A DNA stretch of 43,012 nt, taken from positions 1 to 43,012 of the forward strand of contig DUPC01000007.1 in NCBI GenBank assembly GCA_012838545.1, given 5' to 3'. The position numbers and the translations under genes are program-made. How positions within the stretch are numbered: the first letter of the stretch is position 1; each line of letters begins with the position of its first letter. A model generated the notes under the pieces. That model searched no databases. It was not told where the DNA came from and worked only from the letters and a program-made list of their open reading frames with translations. This DNA is from Acholeplasmataceae bacterium. GTDB lineage: Bacteria > Bacillota_I > Bacilli_A > ML615J-28 > CAG-313. Of this stretch, positions 1 to 9,230 are shown one piece after another.

Positions 1-168
1 GTTTTAGGATGCTGTGAAATTTGAGTGTTATAAAGCGATAATTACTCGGTCGGCTTTTCAATCGGCGTTTTAGGATGCTGTGAAATTTGAGTGCTATAAA
101 GCCTGATAAGGAATGCAAATAAATTGGATCTAGTTTCTGGATGCTTTAAAACTTGGTGCTATTTTTAA
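1..168 (+). CRISPR. Leader-distal end of a type II-like CRISPR array (2 full 36-nt repeats, 2 spacers of 30 nt, 1 degenerate terminal repeat)
   Basis: Repeat GTTTTAGGATGCTGTGAAATTTGAGTG(T/C)TATAAAGC at 1-36 and 67-102; spacers 37-66 and 103-132 are both exactly 30 nt; degenerate copy gtttctggatgctttaaaacttggtgctattttt.. from 133. The GTTTTAG start and 36/30 geometry are typical of type II. The degenerate copy on the right implies the leader is to the left, outside the window. Confidence 0.9.
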
Positions 169-277
169 TAAATGGTACATTTAGAGGAAAGGATTAAAAA
201 TCCGTGTGTCGCTTGTAAAAAAGTTTATAATCAAGGGATTTTTCCCTTTTTTAATATTTTTGGGTTATGGTGAAAAG

Positions 278-1201
278 ATGAAAAATGACCGTGATTTAAT
301 TGAACAATATGAAGCCTATCTTCGCGTGGAAAAGAATTATTCCGACCATACAGTTTTAAACTACATTCGGGATATTGAAGACTTTTCGGCATTTTTATCC
401 GAACAGGGATTTGGTTCGCTTTCCTCGATTCAAAAGGGCAATATTCCGCGCTATTATTTATCAAATCTAACCAATCGGGGATACAGCAGATCCAGTATTT
501 CCCGGAAACTTTCCAGTATTCGAAGTTTTTATTTGCACCTGTACCGCAAAGGCCTAATCAAAGAAAATGTTTTTGCAGAAATTGAAGCACCCAAAAGAAA
601 TCGCTCGTTGCCAAAATTTTTGTATCATGCGGAAATTGATAAAATTCTTGCTTCCATTGAAACAAAAACCGCAATCGGTAAACGCGACCTAGCCATTATG
701 GAAATCCTATATGGTTCCGGTATTCGGGTTAGCGAATTATGCAATTTGGAAACTGCGGATATTGATTTCAGCAATCAAATGCTTTTGGTTTTCGGTAAAG
801 GCCATAAGGAACGGTATGTACCGCTATCCACTAAAGCGCTGGAAGCTTTGAAAGCTTACCTTTATTTAGGCAGACCAGAATTGGAACTTAAGAATGAACT
901 GAATAAACCTCAAAAACTGTTTTTGAACCATTTAGGGGGCAACCTTACTCCTCGGGGAGTAAGAGTAATTCTTAACAATATCATGGACAAAGCTTCGGAA
1001 ACTTTGCACATCAGTCCCCATATGTTAAGACATACATTTGCGTCGCATTTGTTGGACGGCGGTGCCGATTTGCGTTCGGTTCAAGAAATGCTTGGACATG
1101 CTCATCTGTCGAGCACGCAAATTTATACCCATGTTTCCAGCGAACAGTTGAAGAAAGCTTATATGCAAAACCATCCAAGACAAAAGAAGGAGAAAAAATA
1201 A
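278..1201 (+). CDS. xerC: Tyrosine recombinase XerC/XerD family
   Basis: N-terminal SAM-like domain plus catalytic motifs GSGIRVSEL, HMLRHTFASHLL, LGHAHLSSTQIYTHV. ORF track starts at 206; ATG 278 (MKNDRDLIEQYEAYL) fits the family start better. Confidence 0.88.
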   Translation: MKNDRDLIEQYEAYLRVEKNYSDHTVLNYIRDIEDFSAFLSEQGFGSLSSIQKGNIPRYYLSNLTNRGYSRSSISRKLSSIRSFYLHLYRKGLIKENVFAEIEAPKRNRSLPKFLYHAEIDKILASIETKTAIGKRDLAIMEILYGSGIRVSELCNLETADIDFSNQMLLVFGKGHKERYVPLSTKALEALKAYLYLGRPELELKNELNKPQKLFLNHLGGNLTPRGVRVILNNIMDKASETLHISPHMLRHTFASHLLDGGADLRSVQEMLGHAHLSSTQIYTHVSSEQLKKAYMQNHPRQKKEKK

Positions 1202-1708
1202 ATGAGAAGACGCGGATTTGAAAAAATCAGTTTGAAGCAATTTAAAAAGGATTTCCAGGACTATATAACAAACCCAGAAGAAGCCTATCAAGCAATAACC
1301 CTTCCGGTTCGAAAAACGGTAGGAAGCGCGGGGTATGATTTTCATACTTTATTTTCGTTTACTTTAAATTCAGGCGAAAGCATATTGCTCCCCACAGGAA
1401 TTAAGGCTTACATGGAAAAAGATGAATTTTTAGCAATCCTCATCAGAAGCAGTTTAGGAATAAAAAAGAAAATCAAGTTAATGAATCAAGTGGGTATTAT
1501 AGACCACGATTATTATCAAAATATTAGTAATGAAGGACATATCATGGTCGGTTTGATTAATATGGGAGATGCTCCTTGGGTTTGTCAAAAAGGCGAAGCT
1601 ATTGTGCAAGGAATCTTTATGAACTATTTGGTTACCGACAATGAGAAAACAAACGGTTTTATTCGTTTGGGCGGAATCGGTTCCACAGATAAGGAGAAAC
1701 TTAAGTAA
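1202..1708 (+). CDS. dut: dUTP diphosphatase (dUTPase)
   Basis: Motifs KTVGSAGYDF, LLPTGIKAYM, IRSSLGIKK, GIIDHDYYQNISNEGHIMVGLIN, C-terminal GFIRLGGIGSTDK. Confidence 0.82.
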   Translation: MRRRGFEKISLKQFKKDFQDYITNPEEAYQAITLPVRKTVGSAGYDFHTLFSFTLNSGESILLPTGIKAYMEKDEFLAILIRSSLGIKKKIKLMNQVGIIDHDYYQNISNEGHIMVGLINMGDAPWVCQKGEAIVQGIFMNYLVTDNEKTNGFIRLGGIGSTDKEKLK

Positions 1709-2208
1709 TGATTCTAATTCGCAAAGCAGAACTAAAGGATGCAAATGAACTTTGGCGCATCCAAACCGAAGTGTTTCAAAAATATATTGCCAAATACGGC
1801 GATTTCCAAAGAAATCCTGCTCATATGACCCTCGAAAGGCTTAAGTTCAATATCAATTATCCGTACGGACAATATTATGTTATTGAAAAAGATGGTAATA
1901 TTATCGGGGGAATGTTTGCGGTGGTGATTGATTCGGAAGATACGATGAATATTGCCCAATTTTATTTGGCAACCGATTTCCAAAAACAAGGGATTGGCAG
2001 TAAAGCCTTATCGTTTTTATTTGCCCAAAACCCGAAAATTATCAAATGGTATGTTGATACCATTTTTGAAGAAAAACAAAATGTCGCTTTTTATTTAAAA
2101 CACGGTTTCGAAATAATCGACGAAGAAGGTTATGAAGCATTTGAAGAAGAACACGAAGGATTAACTTTTGTAATCCTCAAGAAGACGGTGAACAATGAAA
2201 CAAACTAG
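1708..2208 (+). CDS. GNAT family N-acetyltransferase
   Basis: IRKAELKDANELWRIQ...FYLATDFQKQGIGSKAL...VAFYLKHGFEI (acetyl-CoA binding Q-x-x-G-I-G-S). Confidence 0.82.
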   Translation: MILIRKAELKDANELWRIQTEVFQKYIAKYGDFQRNPAHMTLERLKFNINYPYGQYYVIEKDGNIIGGMFAVVIDSEDTMNIAQFYLATDFQKQGIGSKALSFLFAQNPKIIKWYVDTIFEEKQNVAFYLKHGFEIIDEEGYEAFEEEHEGLTFVILKKTVNNETN

Positions 2209-3625
2209 AAAATTTTTCAGTCAAACCGATAAAACTTTTTACAAAAAAGTTATTATACTGGCCTTACCGATTTTGATTCAACAAGCTATCACGGTATCGA
2301 TTAATTTGCTCGACAATATGATGGTGGGCAGTTTTGATTTGCTTGCGGTATCGGGAGTAAGTATTGCCAATCAAATATTCTTTATTGTCAATGTATTGTT
2401 TTTCGGGGGGTATGTAGCCCCCGGCATTTTTGTTTCTCAATATTATGGGGCCAAAGATATTGAAGGGGTACAAAGAGCAATCCGTTTTAAAGTATGGGCG
2501 GGACTAGCGGTTTTAACAGTTGTTTCCGTGGTCCTTTTATTATTTCATCCTTTCTTTATCAGGCAGTTTCTCCATGATACCAACGATCCCAGCAGCATGG
2601 ATGCTATTTTCGCTTACAGTAAAACCTATTTGACATTAATGGTCATCAGTTTGGTTCCTTTTTCGGTAACCTTATTATATACGACAAGTTTTAGGGAAAC
2701 CGGAAAACCGACTTTACCCATGAAAGCGGGGGTTGTGGCTTTAGGTGTTAATTTTGTTTTGAATTTGCTTTTAATTAACGGTTACTTGGGATTTCCAAAA
2801 ATGGGTGTTGTTGGGGCGGCGCTTTCCACCATCATTGCCCGTTTTACGGAAATGTTAATCATCTTGATTGTCTCAAGCAAGCAAAAGAGGAACTATCCCT
2901 TTTTACAGGGATTGTATAAAACCCTTAAAGTACCCCTTGCTTTGGTAAAAGATATCGTGAAAAAAGGTTTACCCCTTTTAACGAACGAATTTATTTGGTC
3001 TTTGGGTATGACGGTGGTGGTTGCTATCTATGCCAAAAGAGGAACGTTGGTGCTTTTGTCGCTCAATATCACCGGAACTATTACCAATTTGTTCTTTATC
3101 ATTTTTGGTGCCATGGCAACCGCAATCTCCATCATTGTCGGTCAATCGCTGGGGGCGGGCAAACTGGACGAAGCAAAGGTAATAGGCAAAAAGTTGATGT
3201 TTTTTTTGGTTTTTGTCTGTGGAATGGTCGGAATTTTCCTGGCGATTATTTCCCCATTTATACCGATTTTATTTAATGCGACACCGGATATAAAGCATTT
3301 AGCAACTTTAATTTTATTGGTTATAGCTGCCTTCTTCCCGGTTTACGCTTTCAATTCCGGGGCGGTTTATACAATCCGTGCGGGGGGAGTTACAACTATA
3401 TTATTCCTGTTTGACGTATTGTTCATTTGGGGAATCTATTTGCCGCTCGCCTACCTATTGGTTTCCAAAACCGCTTGGTCGATTGTATTGGTTTATTTTT
3501 TGATACAAGTTTTGGAAATCATAAAATCAATCTTTTTAACCTTTTTGCTTAAAAAAGGTTATTGGATTAAAAACCTTGCCCAAAAAGAAAAGAAATTTTA
3601 TAAGTTAAATAATTTGTGTATTTAA
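2195..3625 (+). CDS. MATE family efflux transporter
   Basis: About 12 hydrophobic segments; [64 protein letters not shown]. Confidence 0.85.
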   Translation: MKQTRKFFSQTDKTFYKKVIILALPILIQQAITVSINLLDNMMVGSFDLLAVSGVSIANQIFFIVNVLFFGGYVAPGIFVSQYYGAKDIEGVQRAIRFKVWAGLAVLTVVSVVLLLFHPFFIRQFLHDTNDPSSMDAIFAYSKTYLTLMVISLVPFSVTLLYTTSFRETGKPTLPMKAGVVALGVNFVLNLLLINGYLGFPKMGVVGAALSTIIARFTEMLIILIVSSKQKRNYPFLQGLYKTLKVPLALVKDIVKKGLPLLTNEFIWSLGMTVVVAIYAKRGTLVLLSLNITGTITNLFFIIFGAMATAISIIVGQSLGAGKLDEAKVIGKKLMFFLVFVCGMVGIFLAIISPFIPILFNATPDIKHLATLILLVIAAFFPVYAFNSGAVYTIRAGGVTTILFLFDVLFIWGIYLPLAYLLVSKTAWSIVLVYFLIQVLEIIKSIFLTFLLKKGYWIKNLAQKEKKFYKLNNLCI

Positions 3626-3642
3626 AACGATTATGGTATAAT
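3613..3642 (+). promoter_or_regulatory. Candidate sigma70-type promoter of rpsB
   Basis: -10 TATAAT at 3637-3642; weak -35 TTTGTG at 3613-3618; 18-nt spacer. Confidence 0.55.
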
Positions 3643-3662
3643 AATACAGGCAAAAATACACA

Positions 3663-3736
3663 CAAAGGAGGAGTTCGTCGTCGTGTGCAACTTGTGGCGG
3701 TTAACGTTGATTCCTTTGGCGGCCAAAACAAAATAA
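3663..3736 (+). promoter_or_regulatory. rpsB 5' leader: long-range stem and possible 17-codon GTG leader ORF
   Basis: CAAAGGA (3663-3669) is perfectly complementary to TCCTTTG (3712-3718). SD-like AAAGGAGGAG at 3664-3673 precedes GTG 3683, which opens a 17-codon ORF ending TAA 3734-3736, just before the rpsB SD GGAGGAG. Confidence 0.4.
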
Positions 3737-3756
3737 AAATGGAGGAGAAAAAAATT

Positions 3757-4770
3757 ATGGCTGTAATTACTATGAAGCAATTGCTTGAAGCAGGAGTTCA
3801 CTTCGGTCATCATACTCGCCGTTGGAACCCTAAAATGAAAGAGTATATTTTCGGCGAAAGAAATGGTGTATACATCATTGACTTGCAAAAAACCGCTGAT
3901 AAAATCGAAGAAGCGTATGCAGCGCTTGCAGAAATTGTTCGTAACAACAATAAAGTTATCTTTATCGGAACCAGAAAACAAATTCAAGAGGTTATCCGCG
4001 AAGAAGCCTTAAGATGCGAACAATACTACGTCGATAAACGCTGGTTGGGCGGAACATTAACCAACTTTAAAACCATTCGTAAATCAATCGCCAAACTTTA
4101 TCGCTATGAAGAAATGGAAGCCGACGGCACATTTGAAAAATTGCCTAAAAAAGAAGTAGGTTCCATTAAAAAAGAAATGGCTAAACTTAACGGTTTCTTT
4201 AGCGGTATCCGTGATATGATTACCCTTCCGGGTGCGATGATTGTCGTTGATCCAAAAACGGAACATAATGCGGTTATGGAAGCAAGAAAACTAAACATTC
4301 CGGTATTTGGTCTAGTTGATACCAACTGTGACCCAGACGATGTTGATTATGTTATCCCAGGCAATGACGATGGCGTTAGAGCTGTTCGCTTAATCATGGG
4401 TGTTTTAGCGAATGCGGTCATCGAAGGCAATGGCGGTGCTGTTGAACCTTATACATTACCGGAAGAAGAACCAAGAGAAGAAGACCAAAGACCGCAACAA
4501 TACTCATCACGCCGTCCTAGAGGAAGAAGAACGGATGACAGAGCCCAAAGAAAACCAAGCAAACCTCGTAATGTAGAAACCGAAACTAAAGAAGCAAAAC
4601 CAGAAACAGAAGTACAAGTTGAAGTTGCTCAAGAAGAACCTGTAGCAGTAGAACAAGCTGAAGTTGCTCAAGAAGAACCTGTAGTAGTAGAACAAGCCGA
4701 AGCTACTCAAGAAGAACCAAAAGCGGAAACAGAAACCGAAGCGGTTGCAGAAGAAGTTTCGGAAGAATAA
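3757..4770 (+). CDS. rpsB: 30S ribosomal protein S2 with Glu-rich repetitive C-terminal tail
   Basis: [55 protein letters not shown] at 3741. The ORF-track start at 3616 is an in-frame artefact. Confidence 0.96.
   Translation: MAVITMKQLLEAGVHFGHHTRRWNPKMKEYIFGERNGVYIIDLQKTADKIEEAYAALAEIVRNNNKVIFIGTRKQIQEVIREEALRCEQYYVDKRWLGGTLTNFKTIRKSIAKLYRYEEMEADGTFEKLPKKEVGSIKKEMAKLNGFFSGIRDMITLPGAMIVVDPKTEHNAVMEARKLNIPVFGLVDTNCDPDDVDYVIPGNDDGVRAVRLIMGVLANAVIEGNGGAVEPYTLPEEEPREEDQRPQQYSSRRPRGRRTDDRAQRKPSKPRNVETETKEAKPETEVQVEVAQEEPVAVEQAEVAQEEPVVVEQAEATQEEPKAETETEAVAEEVSEE
4621..4718 (+). repeat. 39-bp tandem repeat (about 2.5 copies) coding for E-V-A-Q-E-E-P-V-x-V-E-Q-A
   Basis: gaagttgctcaagaagaacctgtagcagtagaacaagct (4621-4659), near-identical 4660-4698, partial 4699-4718. 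Confidence 0.88.
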
Positions 4771-4788
4771 GGTAAAGGAGTAATAAGT

Positions 4789-5673
4789 ATGATTAGCGCA
4801 TCATTAGTTAAAGAATTAAGAGATAAAACCGGCGCGGGCATGATGGATTGCAAACGTGCCTTAACCGAAACCAATGGTGATATTGATAAAGCGATTGATT
4901 GGTTAAGAGAAAAAGGAATCTCTAAAGCTGAGAAGAAAGCCGATCGGATTGCTGCCGAAGGCTTAGCCGATATCGTAATTGAAAGCAACAATGCTTATAT
5001 CTATGAAGTCAATTCCGAAACCGACTTCGTTGCCAAAAACGAACAATTTCTACAATTGTTAAAAACACTTGGCGAGATTGCAATTAATGTTCAAGCAAAC
5101 GATGAACAAGATGTATTAAACGGTACCCTAAACGGTCAAACCGGACAAGAATATGTCATTAATGCCACCGCTACAATCGGTGAAAAAATCAGTTTAAGAC
5201 GTTTAACAAAAGTAACCAAGAATGACGATGAAGTCTTTGGAATTTATAAACACATGGGCGGTAAGATTGCGGTATTAAGCATTTTAACCGGAAAGGATGC
5301 GGAACTTGCCAAAGACATTTGCATGCACATCGCTGCAATGAAACCACGGTTCCTTGACCACACTCAAGTTCCGGCAGACGTAATTGAACATGAAAAACAC
5401 ATTTTAACCCAAGAAGCTTTGAATGAAGGCAAACCAATGGCTATCGTGGAAAAAATGGTCATTGGCCGGGTTAATAAATATTTAAAAGAAATTTGCTTAG
5501 TGGATCAACCATTTGTCAAAAACCAAGATGTAACTGTTGGTCAACATGTTAAGAATAACGGAAGCAGTATTCGCTCCTTTATCCGCTATGAAGTAGCAGA
5601 AGGAATGCAAAAACGCGTTGATAATTTTGCTGAAGAAGTTGCAGCTCAAGTTGAAGCAGCGCAAAAGAAATAA
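4789..5673 (+). CDS. tsf: Translation elongation factor Ts
   Basis: VKELRDKTGAGMMDCKRALTETNGDIDKAIDWLREKG; next to rpsB. Confidence 0.96.
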   Translation: MISASLVKELRDKTGAGMMDCKRALTETNGDIDKAIDWLREKGISKAEKKADRIAAEGLADIVIESNNAYIYEVNSETDFVAKNEQFLQLLKTLGEIAINVQANDEQDVLNGTLNGQTGQEYVINATATIGEKISLRRLTKVTKNDDEVFGIYKHMGGKIAVLSILTGKDAELAKDICMHIAAMKPRFLDHTQVPADVIEHEKHILTQEALNEGKPMAIVEKMVIGRVNKYLKEICLVDQPFVKNQDVTVGQHVKNNGSSIRSFIRYEVAEGMQKRVDNFAEEVAAQVEAAQKK

Positions 5674-5702
5674 GTAAGCATTTCTGAAGGGAGGAGCGAT
5701 CC

Positions 5703-6407
5703 ATGAAAAGAATCATTCTAAAAATAAGCGGTGAAGCCTTATCAGGCGGGTCACAAATGGGAATATCGGCCGAAAGCGTTAAGCGCGTTGCCAAAGAAAT
5801 CAAGGCCATTCATGAAATCGGTTATCAAATCGGCGTCATTATCGGCGCAGGCAATATCTGGCGCGGACGGGATGCGGCGGACAACGGAATGGAGCGAGCA
5901 AGCGCGGATTATATGGGCATGCTGGGAACCATCCTTAATGCCTTAGCTCTCCAAAACGCTTTGGAAGCGATGAATGTACCGACCAGAACGATGACCTCGT
6001 TATCGATTCCGAGTGTTGCTGAACCTTACATTAGACGCAAAGCCATTTCGCATTTTGAAAAAGGCTATGTGGTTATTTTGGGTGGAGGAACAGGAAATCC
6101 TTTCTTCTCAACCGACACTGCAGCAGCTCTAAGAGCAGCCGAACTTGGTGCCCAAATGATTTTGATGGCGAAAAACGGCGTTGATGGGGTATATAATGCC
6201 AATCCTCACACCGACCTAAATGCTAAGCGCTATCGACACTTGACCTTTGATGAAATGCTTAACAAACACTTGCAAGTCATGGATCTGACTGCTGCAACCC
6301 TTTGTAGTGAAAACAATATCAATATTTTAGTGTTCGATATCAATGTTGAAGGAAATATCCAAAAAGCTCTTGCCGATCCTAGTATCGGAACATTAATTAC
6401 GAATTAG
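5703..6407 (+). CDS. pyrH: UMP kinase
   Basis: KRIILKISGEALSG; GAGNIWRGRD; GGGTGNPFFSTDTAAALRA; gene order. Confidence 0.96.
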   Translation: MKRIILKISGEALSGGSQMGISAESVKRVAKEIKAIHEIGYQIGVIIGAGNIWRGRDAADNGMERASADYMGMLGTILNALALQNALEAMNVPTRTMTSLSIPSVAEPYIRRKAISHFEKGYVVILGGGTGNPFFSTDTAAALRAAELGAQMILMAKNGVDGVYNANPHTDLNAKRYRHLTFDEMLNKHLQVMDLTAATLCSENNINILVFDINVEGNIQKALADPSIGTLITN

Positions 6408-6418
6408 GAGGATACAAT

Positions 6419-6976
6419 ATGCCAAAACAAGTTATCAAACAAGGCGAAGACAGGATGTTAAAGACCATTGAAGCTACAAAAAAAGAATTTTCTTTAGTGC
6501 GGACCGGAAAAGCCAACCCCGCAATTCTTAATGTTATTTCCATCGATTACTATGGAGCGCCAATGCCATTAAACCAAATTGCGAGTATTTCCGTTCCAGA
6601 ACCACAAATGCTGATGGTAAAACCATATGACAAAAGCATTCTAAAACAAATTGAAAAAGCGATTCAAGTTGCCAATTTAGGTTTTAACCCTATCAATGAT
6701 GGCGAGGTAATTCGCATACCGATTTCACCGCTGACCGAACAAATTCGGAAAGATTTAGTCAAACAAGTTAAGAAATTAGCGGAAGAAAACAAGGTAGCCA
6801 TCCGTAACATTCGTCGCGATATTATTGATGAACTTAAGAAAATGGAAAAAGACTCTCTTATATCGGAGGATGTTTTGAAAAAGAGCACGGATGAAGTTCA
6901 AAAACTAACCGACAAATACATTGGTCAAATCGATCAATTAGCTAAAGAAAAAGAACAAATTATTTTGTCATTTTAA
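6419..6976 (+). CDS. frr: Ribosome recycling factor
   Basis: RTGKANPAILNVISIDYYGAPMPLNQIASISVPEPQML; gene order. Confidence 0.96.
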   Translation: MPKQVIKQGEDRMLKTIEATKKEFSLVRTGKANPAILNVISIDYYGAPMPLNQIASISVPEPQMLMVKPYDKSILKQIEKAIQVANLGFNPINDGEVIRIPISPLTEQIRKDLVKQVKKLAEENKVAIRNIRRDIIDELKKMEKDSLISEDVLKKSTDEVQKLTDKYIGQIDQLAKEKEQIILSF

Positions 6977-7034
6977 CTAATGACATATGGGGGAAAACGT
7001 TGTATATGCACAAAGTGTACTGACAATGTTTTTC

Positions 7035-7063
7035 TTGGTTTAAACTAGTTTTTAGCGTATAAT
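7035..7063 (+). promoter_or_regulatory. Candidate promoter upstream of the inserted 676-aa gene
   Basis: -35-like TTGGTT 7035-7040, 17-nt spacer, -10 TATAAT 7058-7063. Confidence 0.55.
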
Positions 7064-7086
7064 ACAATTGTGCTGGGGGTGAAAGA

Positions 7087-9117
7087 ATGGAAGAAAAAAT
7101 CCTGCACTGCCTAAAATGTGGAGGGGCAATGACTGTGAAAGAAAAACAGTCAATTGCCAATTGTTCTGATTGTGATGCTTTAAACCCGGTACCCCAAGGC
7201 ATTTATCAAGCCAATATCAAGAATGTCGATTGGCTGTTGGAACGATACAAGAAAGCCGTGGAGCATTTGAACTTGTATCAATTCCATAAAGCTTATAATA
7301 TTTATGATAAAATTGCCAAATCCCATTCTGATGGATATGCTTTTTGGGGCAAAGTTTTAGCTCAGTACGGAGCAATTTTTCATATTGACCAAAATCTTGC
7401 CAATCAATTGGTTATTTTAAGAACTCCTTGGGAACGTTTGGTTGATAACGAAAATTATCAAAAAGCTTTGTCGATTTTGGATAGTCAGGCTAGTGCTCTA
7501 ATCAAAAACGAAGCGATTCAAATGGAACGCCTTTGTCAAACAAATCGAGAAATCTTAATGCAAACCGAACCCATGGATGTTACGGTTTTGGTAAATGACG
7601 ATGAAAGTAATTCCAACAATCGCCAGGATTTAATTCAGGCTGAATTAATTAATAACTTTTTAGAAAACAATAATTTGAAAGTTAAATTTTTAAAAGGAAT
7701 TTGGTCAAAACAAACAATCGATCAATTAGAACTCACCATCCTTCCTTGTTTGGAACTATCCCCAGTTTTGATTGTCATAGATTCAAGTCCTGAAGGAAGC
7801 GAAAACCAATTACTTAAGAATACCTGGATTCGCTATCAAGGGCTCATGAAAAACGATACCGTTGAAAAAAGGCTGCTGATAAGCGTGGGAGATCCAAGCA
7901 TAAGCAAATCTTCGCAAGAGAATAGATTATATTTTCCGGAAATCAATGATGCCAACATGGCAGAAATTATCGAGTTGATTCAAGAGGTTTTAGCGCAAAT
8001 AATTAAGAAACCCGAACCTAAAAACGAAATCGTTAAAGGCTTAGGGGAAAAATTAAAAGTGCGTCAATTTGATCAAGCCAAAAATGAAATCAAACAAAAC
8101 ATCAATAAAGAACCTGACAATTATCAGCTTTGGTGGCTTTTCTTTTTGACAAAGCATCATGCATCCTCAGACGAAGAAATCAAACGTCAAGGGTTAAATT
8201 GCGAAAAAGATTATTACTTTCAAAAAGCGTATGAACTTGCGCCGATAGGTGTACGTCGATACTACTATACGATTCTTTCGGAATGCAAATCAAGAATTAC
8301 CCCAAGTCCGGAACAAATTTACGATCTGAAATTGGCCCAGTGCCAAGGGGAACTTTTTAAGTACCACGCGAAACGTTTGTGGAAACCCTTTATTGTTTTT
8401 TGGGTTTTAACGCTCTTTGCCTATTTAACTATATCGCTAAAATGGCTTCCGACCTTCCTTGGTTCCCTTGTCGTCTTTTTTGGTTGTTTTTTCTTCATTG
8501 TTTTGGAGTGCTATAAAGTAAACAAGTTGGGAAAAATTCCTAAAACTATTTCGGGTGAAGTAGCGATCAACAAATATTATCAATACTTAAAAGCCAATTT
8601 AACCCCTAATCAAAGTGCGGGATATTTGCCGTATCAACCATATCAACGCTTGCAAAAACGTTGGAAGGTTCTAATGGTGCTTTCGCTTGTGTTCTTTTTT
8701 GGTTTTGTTATCAAAGAAGTGTTTATTGCCTCCAAACATTGGAACTTACAATATACCTATACCTTTAACAATGTTGTGATAATGGGCGGAACCGGCGAGG
8801 AAATTGTCATACCTTCGACCATCGGAAACCGAAACGTAACGCGAGTGGCTTCCCATGCTTTTTATGGCGACTCCAAAATCAGAGGCGTCTTTATTGGTGA
8901 AGGAGTTCGCGAATTGGGTAATGAAGCCTTTGCCTACTGCAAAAATCTCCGCAGAATCGATCTTCCCGCTACCCTAAGAAAAGTGGGGGAAGATGCTCCG
9001 TTTTATGAATGTAACGATTCCGTTTTACTTTATAATCCAACCGAATTATATTTATCGGAATTATTCGGCGTCGGTTATGACGAATGGATTATCTCAATCG
9101 AAGTAAAGACCGAATAA
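7087..9117 (+). CDS. Multidomain membrane protein: N-terminal zinc ribbon, TPR-like region, TIR-like (degenerate) domain, TM segments, C-terminal BspA-type leucine-rich repeat
   Basis: CLKCGG...CSDCD; TIR-like stretch MDVTVLVNDDESNSNNRQDLIQAELINNFLENNNLKVKFLKGIW...LIVIDSSPE...LLKNTWIRYQGLMKNDTVEKRLLISV (DNA about 7573-7900); hydrophobic segments LWKPFIVFWVLTLFAYL and VLMVLSLVFFFGFVI; LRR-like IVIPSTIGNRNVTRVASHAFYGDSKIRGVFIGEGVRELGNEAFAYCKNLRRIDLP. Confidence 0.7.
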   Translation: MEEKILHCLKCGGAMTVKEKQSIANCSDCDALNPVPQGIYQANIKNVDWLLERYKKAVEHLNLYQFHKAYNIYDKIAKSHSDGYAFWGKVLAQYGAIFHIDQNLANQLVILRTPWERLVDNENYQKALSILDSQASALIKNEAIQMERLCQTNREILMQTEPMDVTVLVNDDESNSNNRQDLIQAELINNFLENNNLKVKFLKGIWSKQTIDQLELTILPCLELSPVLIVIDSSPEGSENQLLKNTWIRYQGLMKNDTVEKRLLISVGDPSISKSSQENRLYFPEINDANMAEIIELIQEVLAQIIKKPEPKNEIVKGLGEKLKVRQFDQAKNEIKQNINKEPDNYQLWWLFFLTKHHASSDEEIKRQGLNCEKDYYFQKAYELAPIGVRRYYYTILSECKSRITPSPEQIYDLKLAQCQGELFKYHAKRLWKPFIVFWVLTLFAYLTISLKWLPTFLGSLVVFFGCFFFIVLECYKVNKLGKIPKTISGEVAINKYYQYLKANLTPNQSAGYLPYQPYQRLQKRWKVLMVLSLVFFFGFVIKEVFIASKHWNLQYTYTFNNVVIMGGTGEEIVIPSTIGNRNVTRVASHAFYGDSKIRGVFIGEGVRELGNEAFAYCKNLRRIDLPATLRKVGEDAPFYECNDSVLLYNPTELYLSELFGVGYDEWIISIEVKTE

Positions 9118-9120
9118 AGA

Positions 9121-9147
9121 AAAACGTGCTCATCGGGCGCGTTTTTT
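9121..9147 (+). terminator. Rho-independent terminator after the 7087 gene
   Basis: AAAACGTGC - loop - GCGCGTTTT (one G-T wobble) followed by T's. Confidence 0.8.
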
Positions 9148-9230
9148 GCTTCTGTTTAAGTCGTTTTATAAATTATTAAGTGGCATAATTTTTCAAAATA
9201 TAGTATAATAGATAACATGAGGTTGATATT

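Noticed and set aside
206-277. Extended N-terminus of xerC (MSLVKKFIIKGFFPFLIFLGYGEK)
   Set aside because: Hydrophobic extension not typical of XerC; internal ATG 278 fits the family start.
3616-3756. In-frame N-terminal extension of rpsB in the ORF track ([13 protein letters not shown]...)
   Set aside because: S2 starts at [27 protein letters not shown] with a good SD; the extension covers the promoter and leader.
1-9117. Defence island linking the CRISPR array with the TIR-like protein at 7087
   Set aside because: They are separated by about 6.9 kb of housekeeping genes (xerC to frr); no cas or other defence genes are in the window, so a functional link is not supported.
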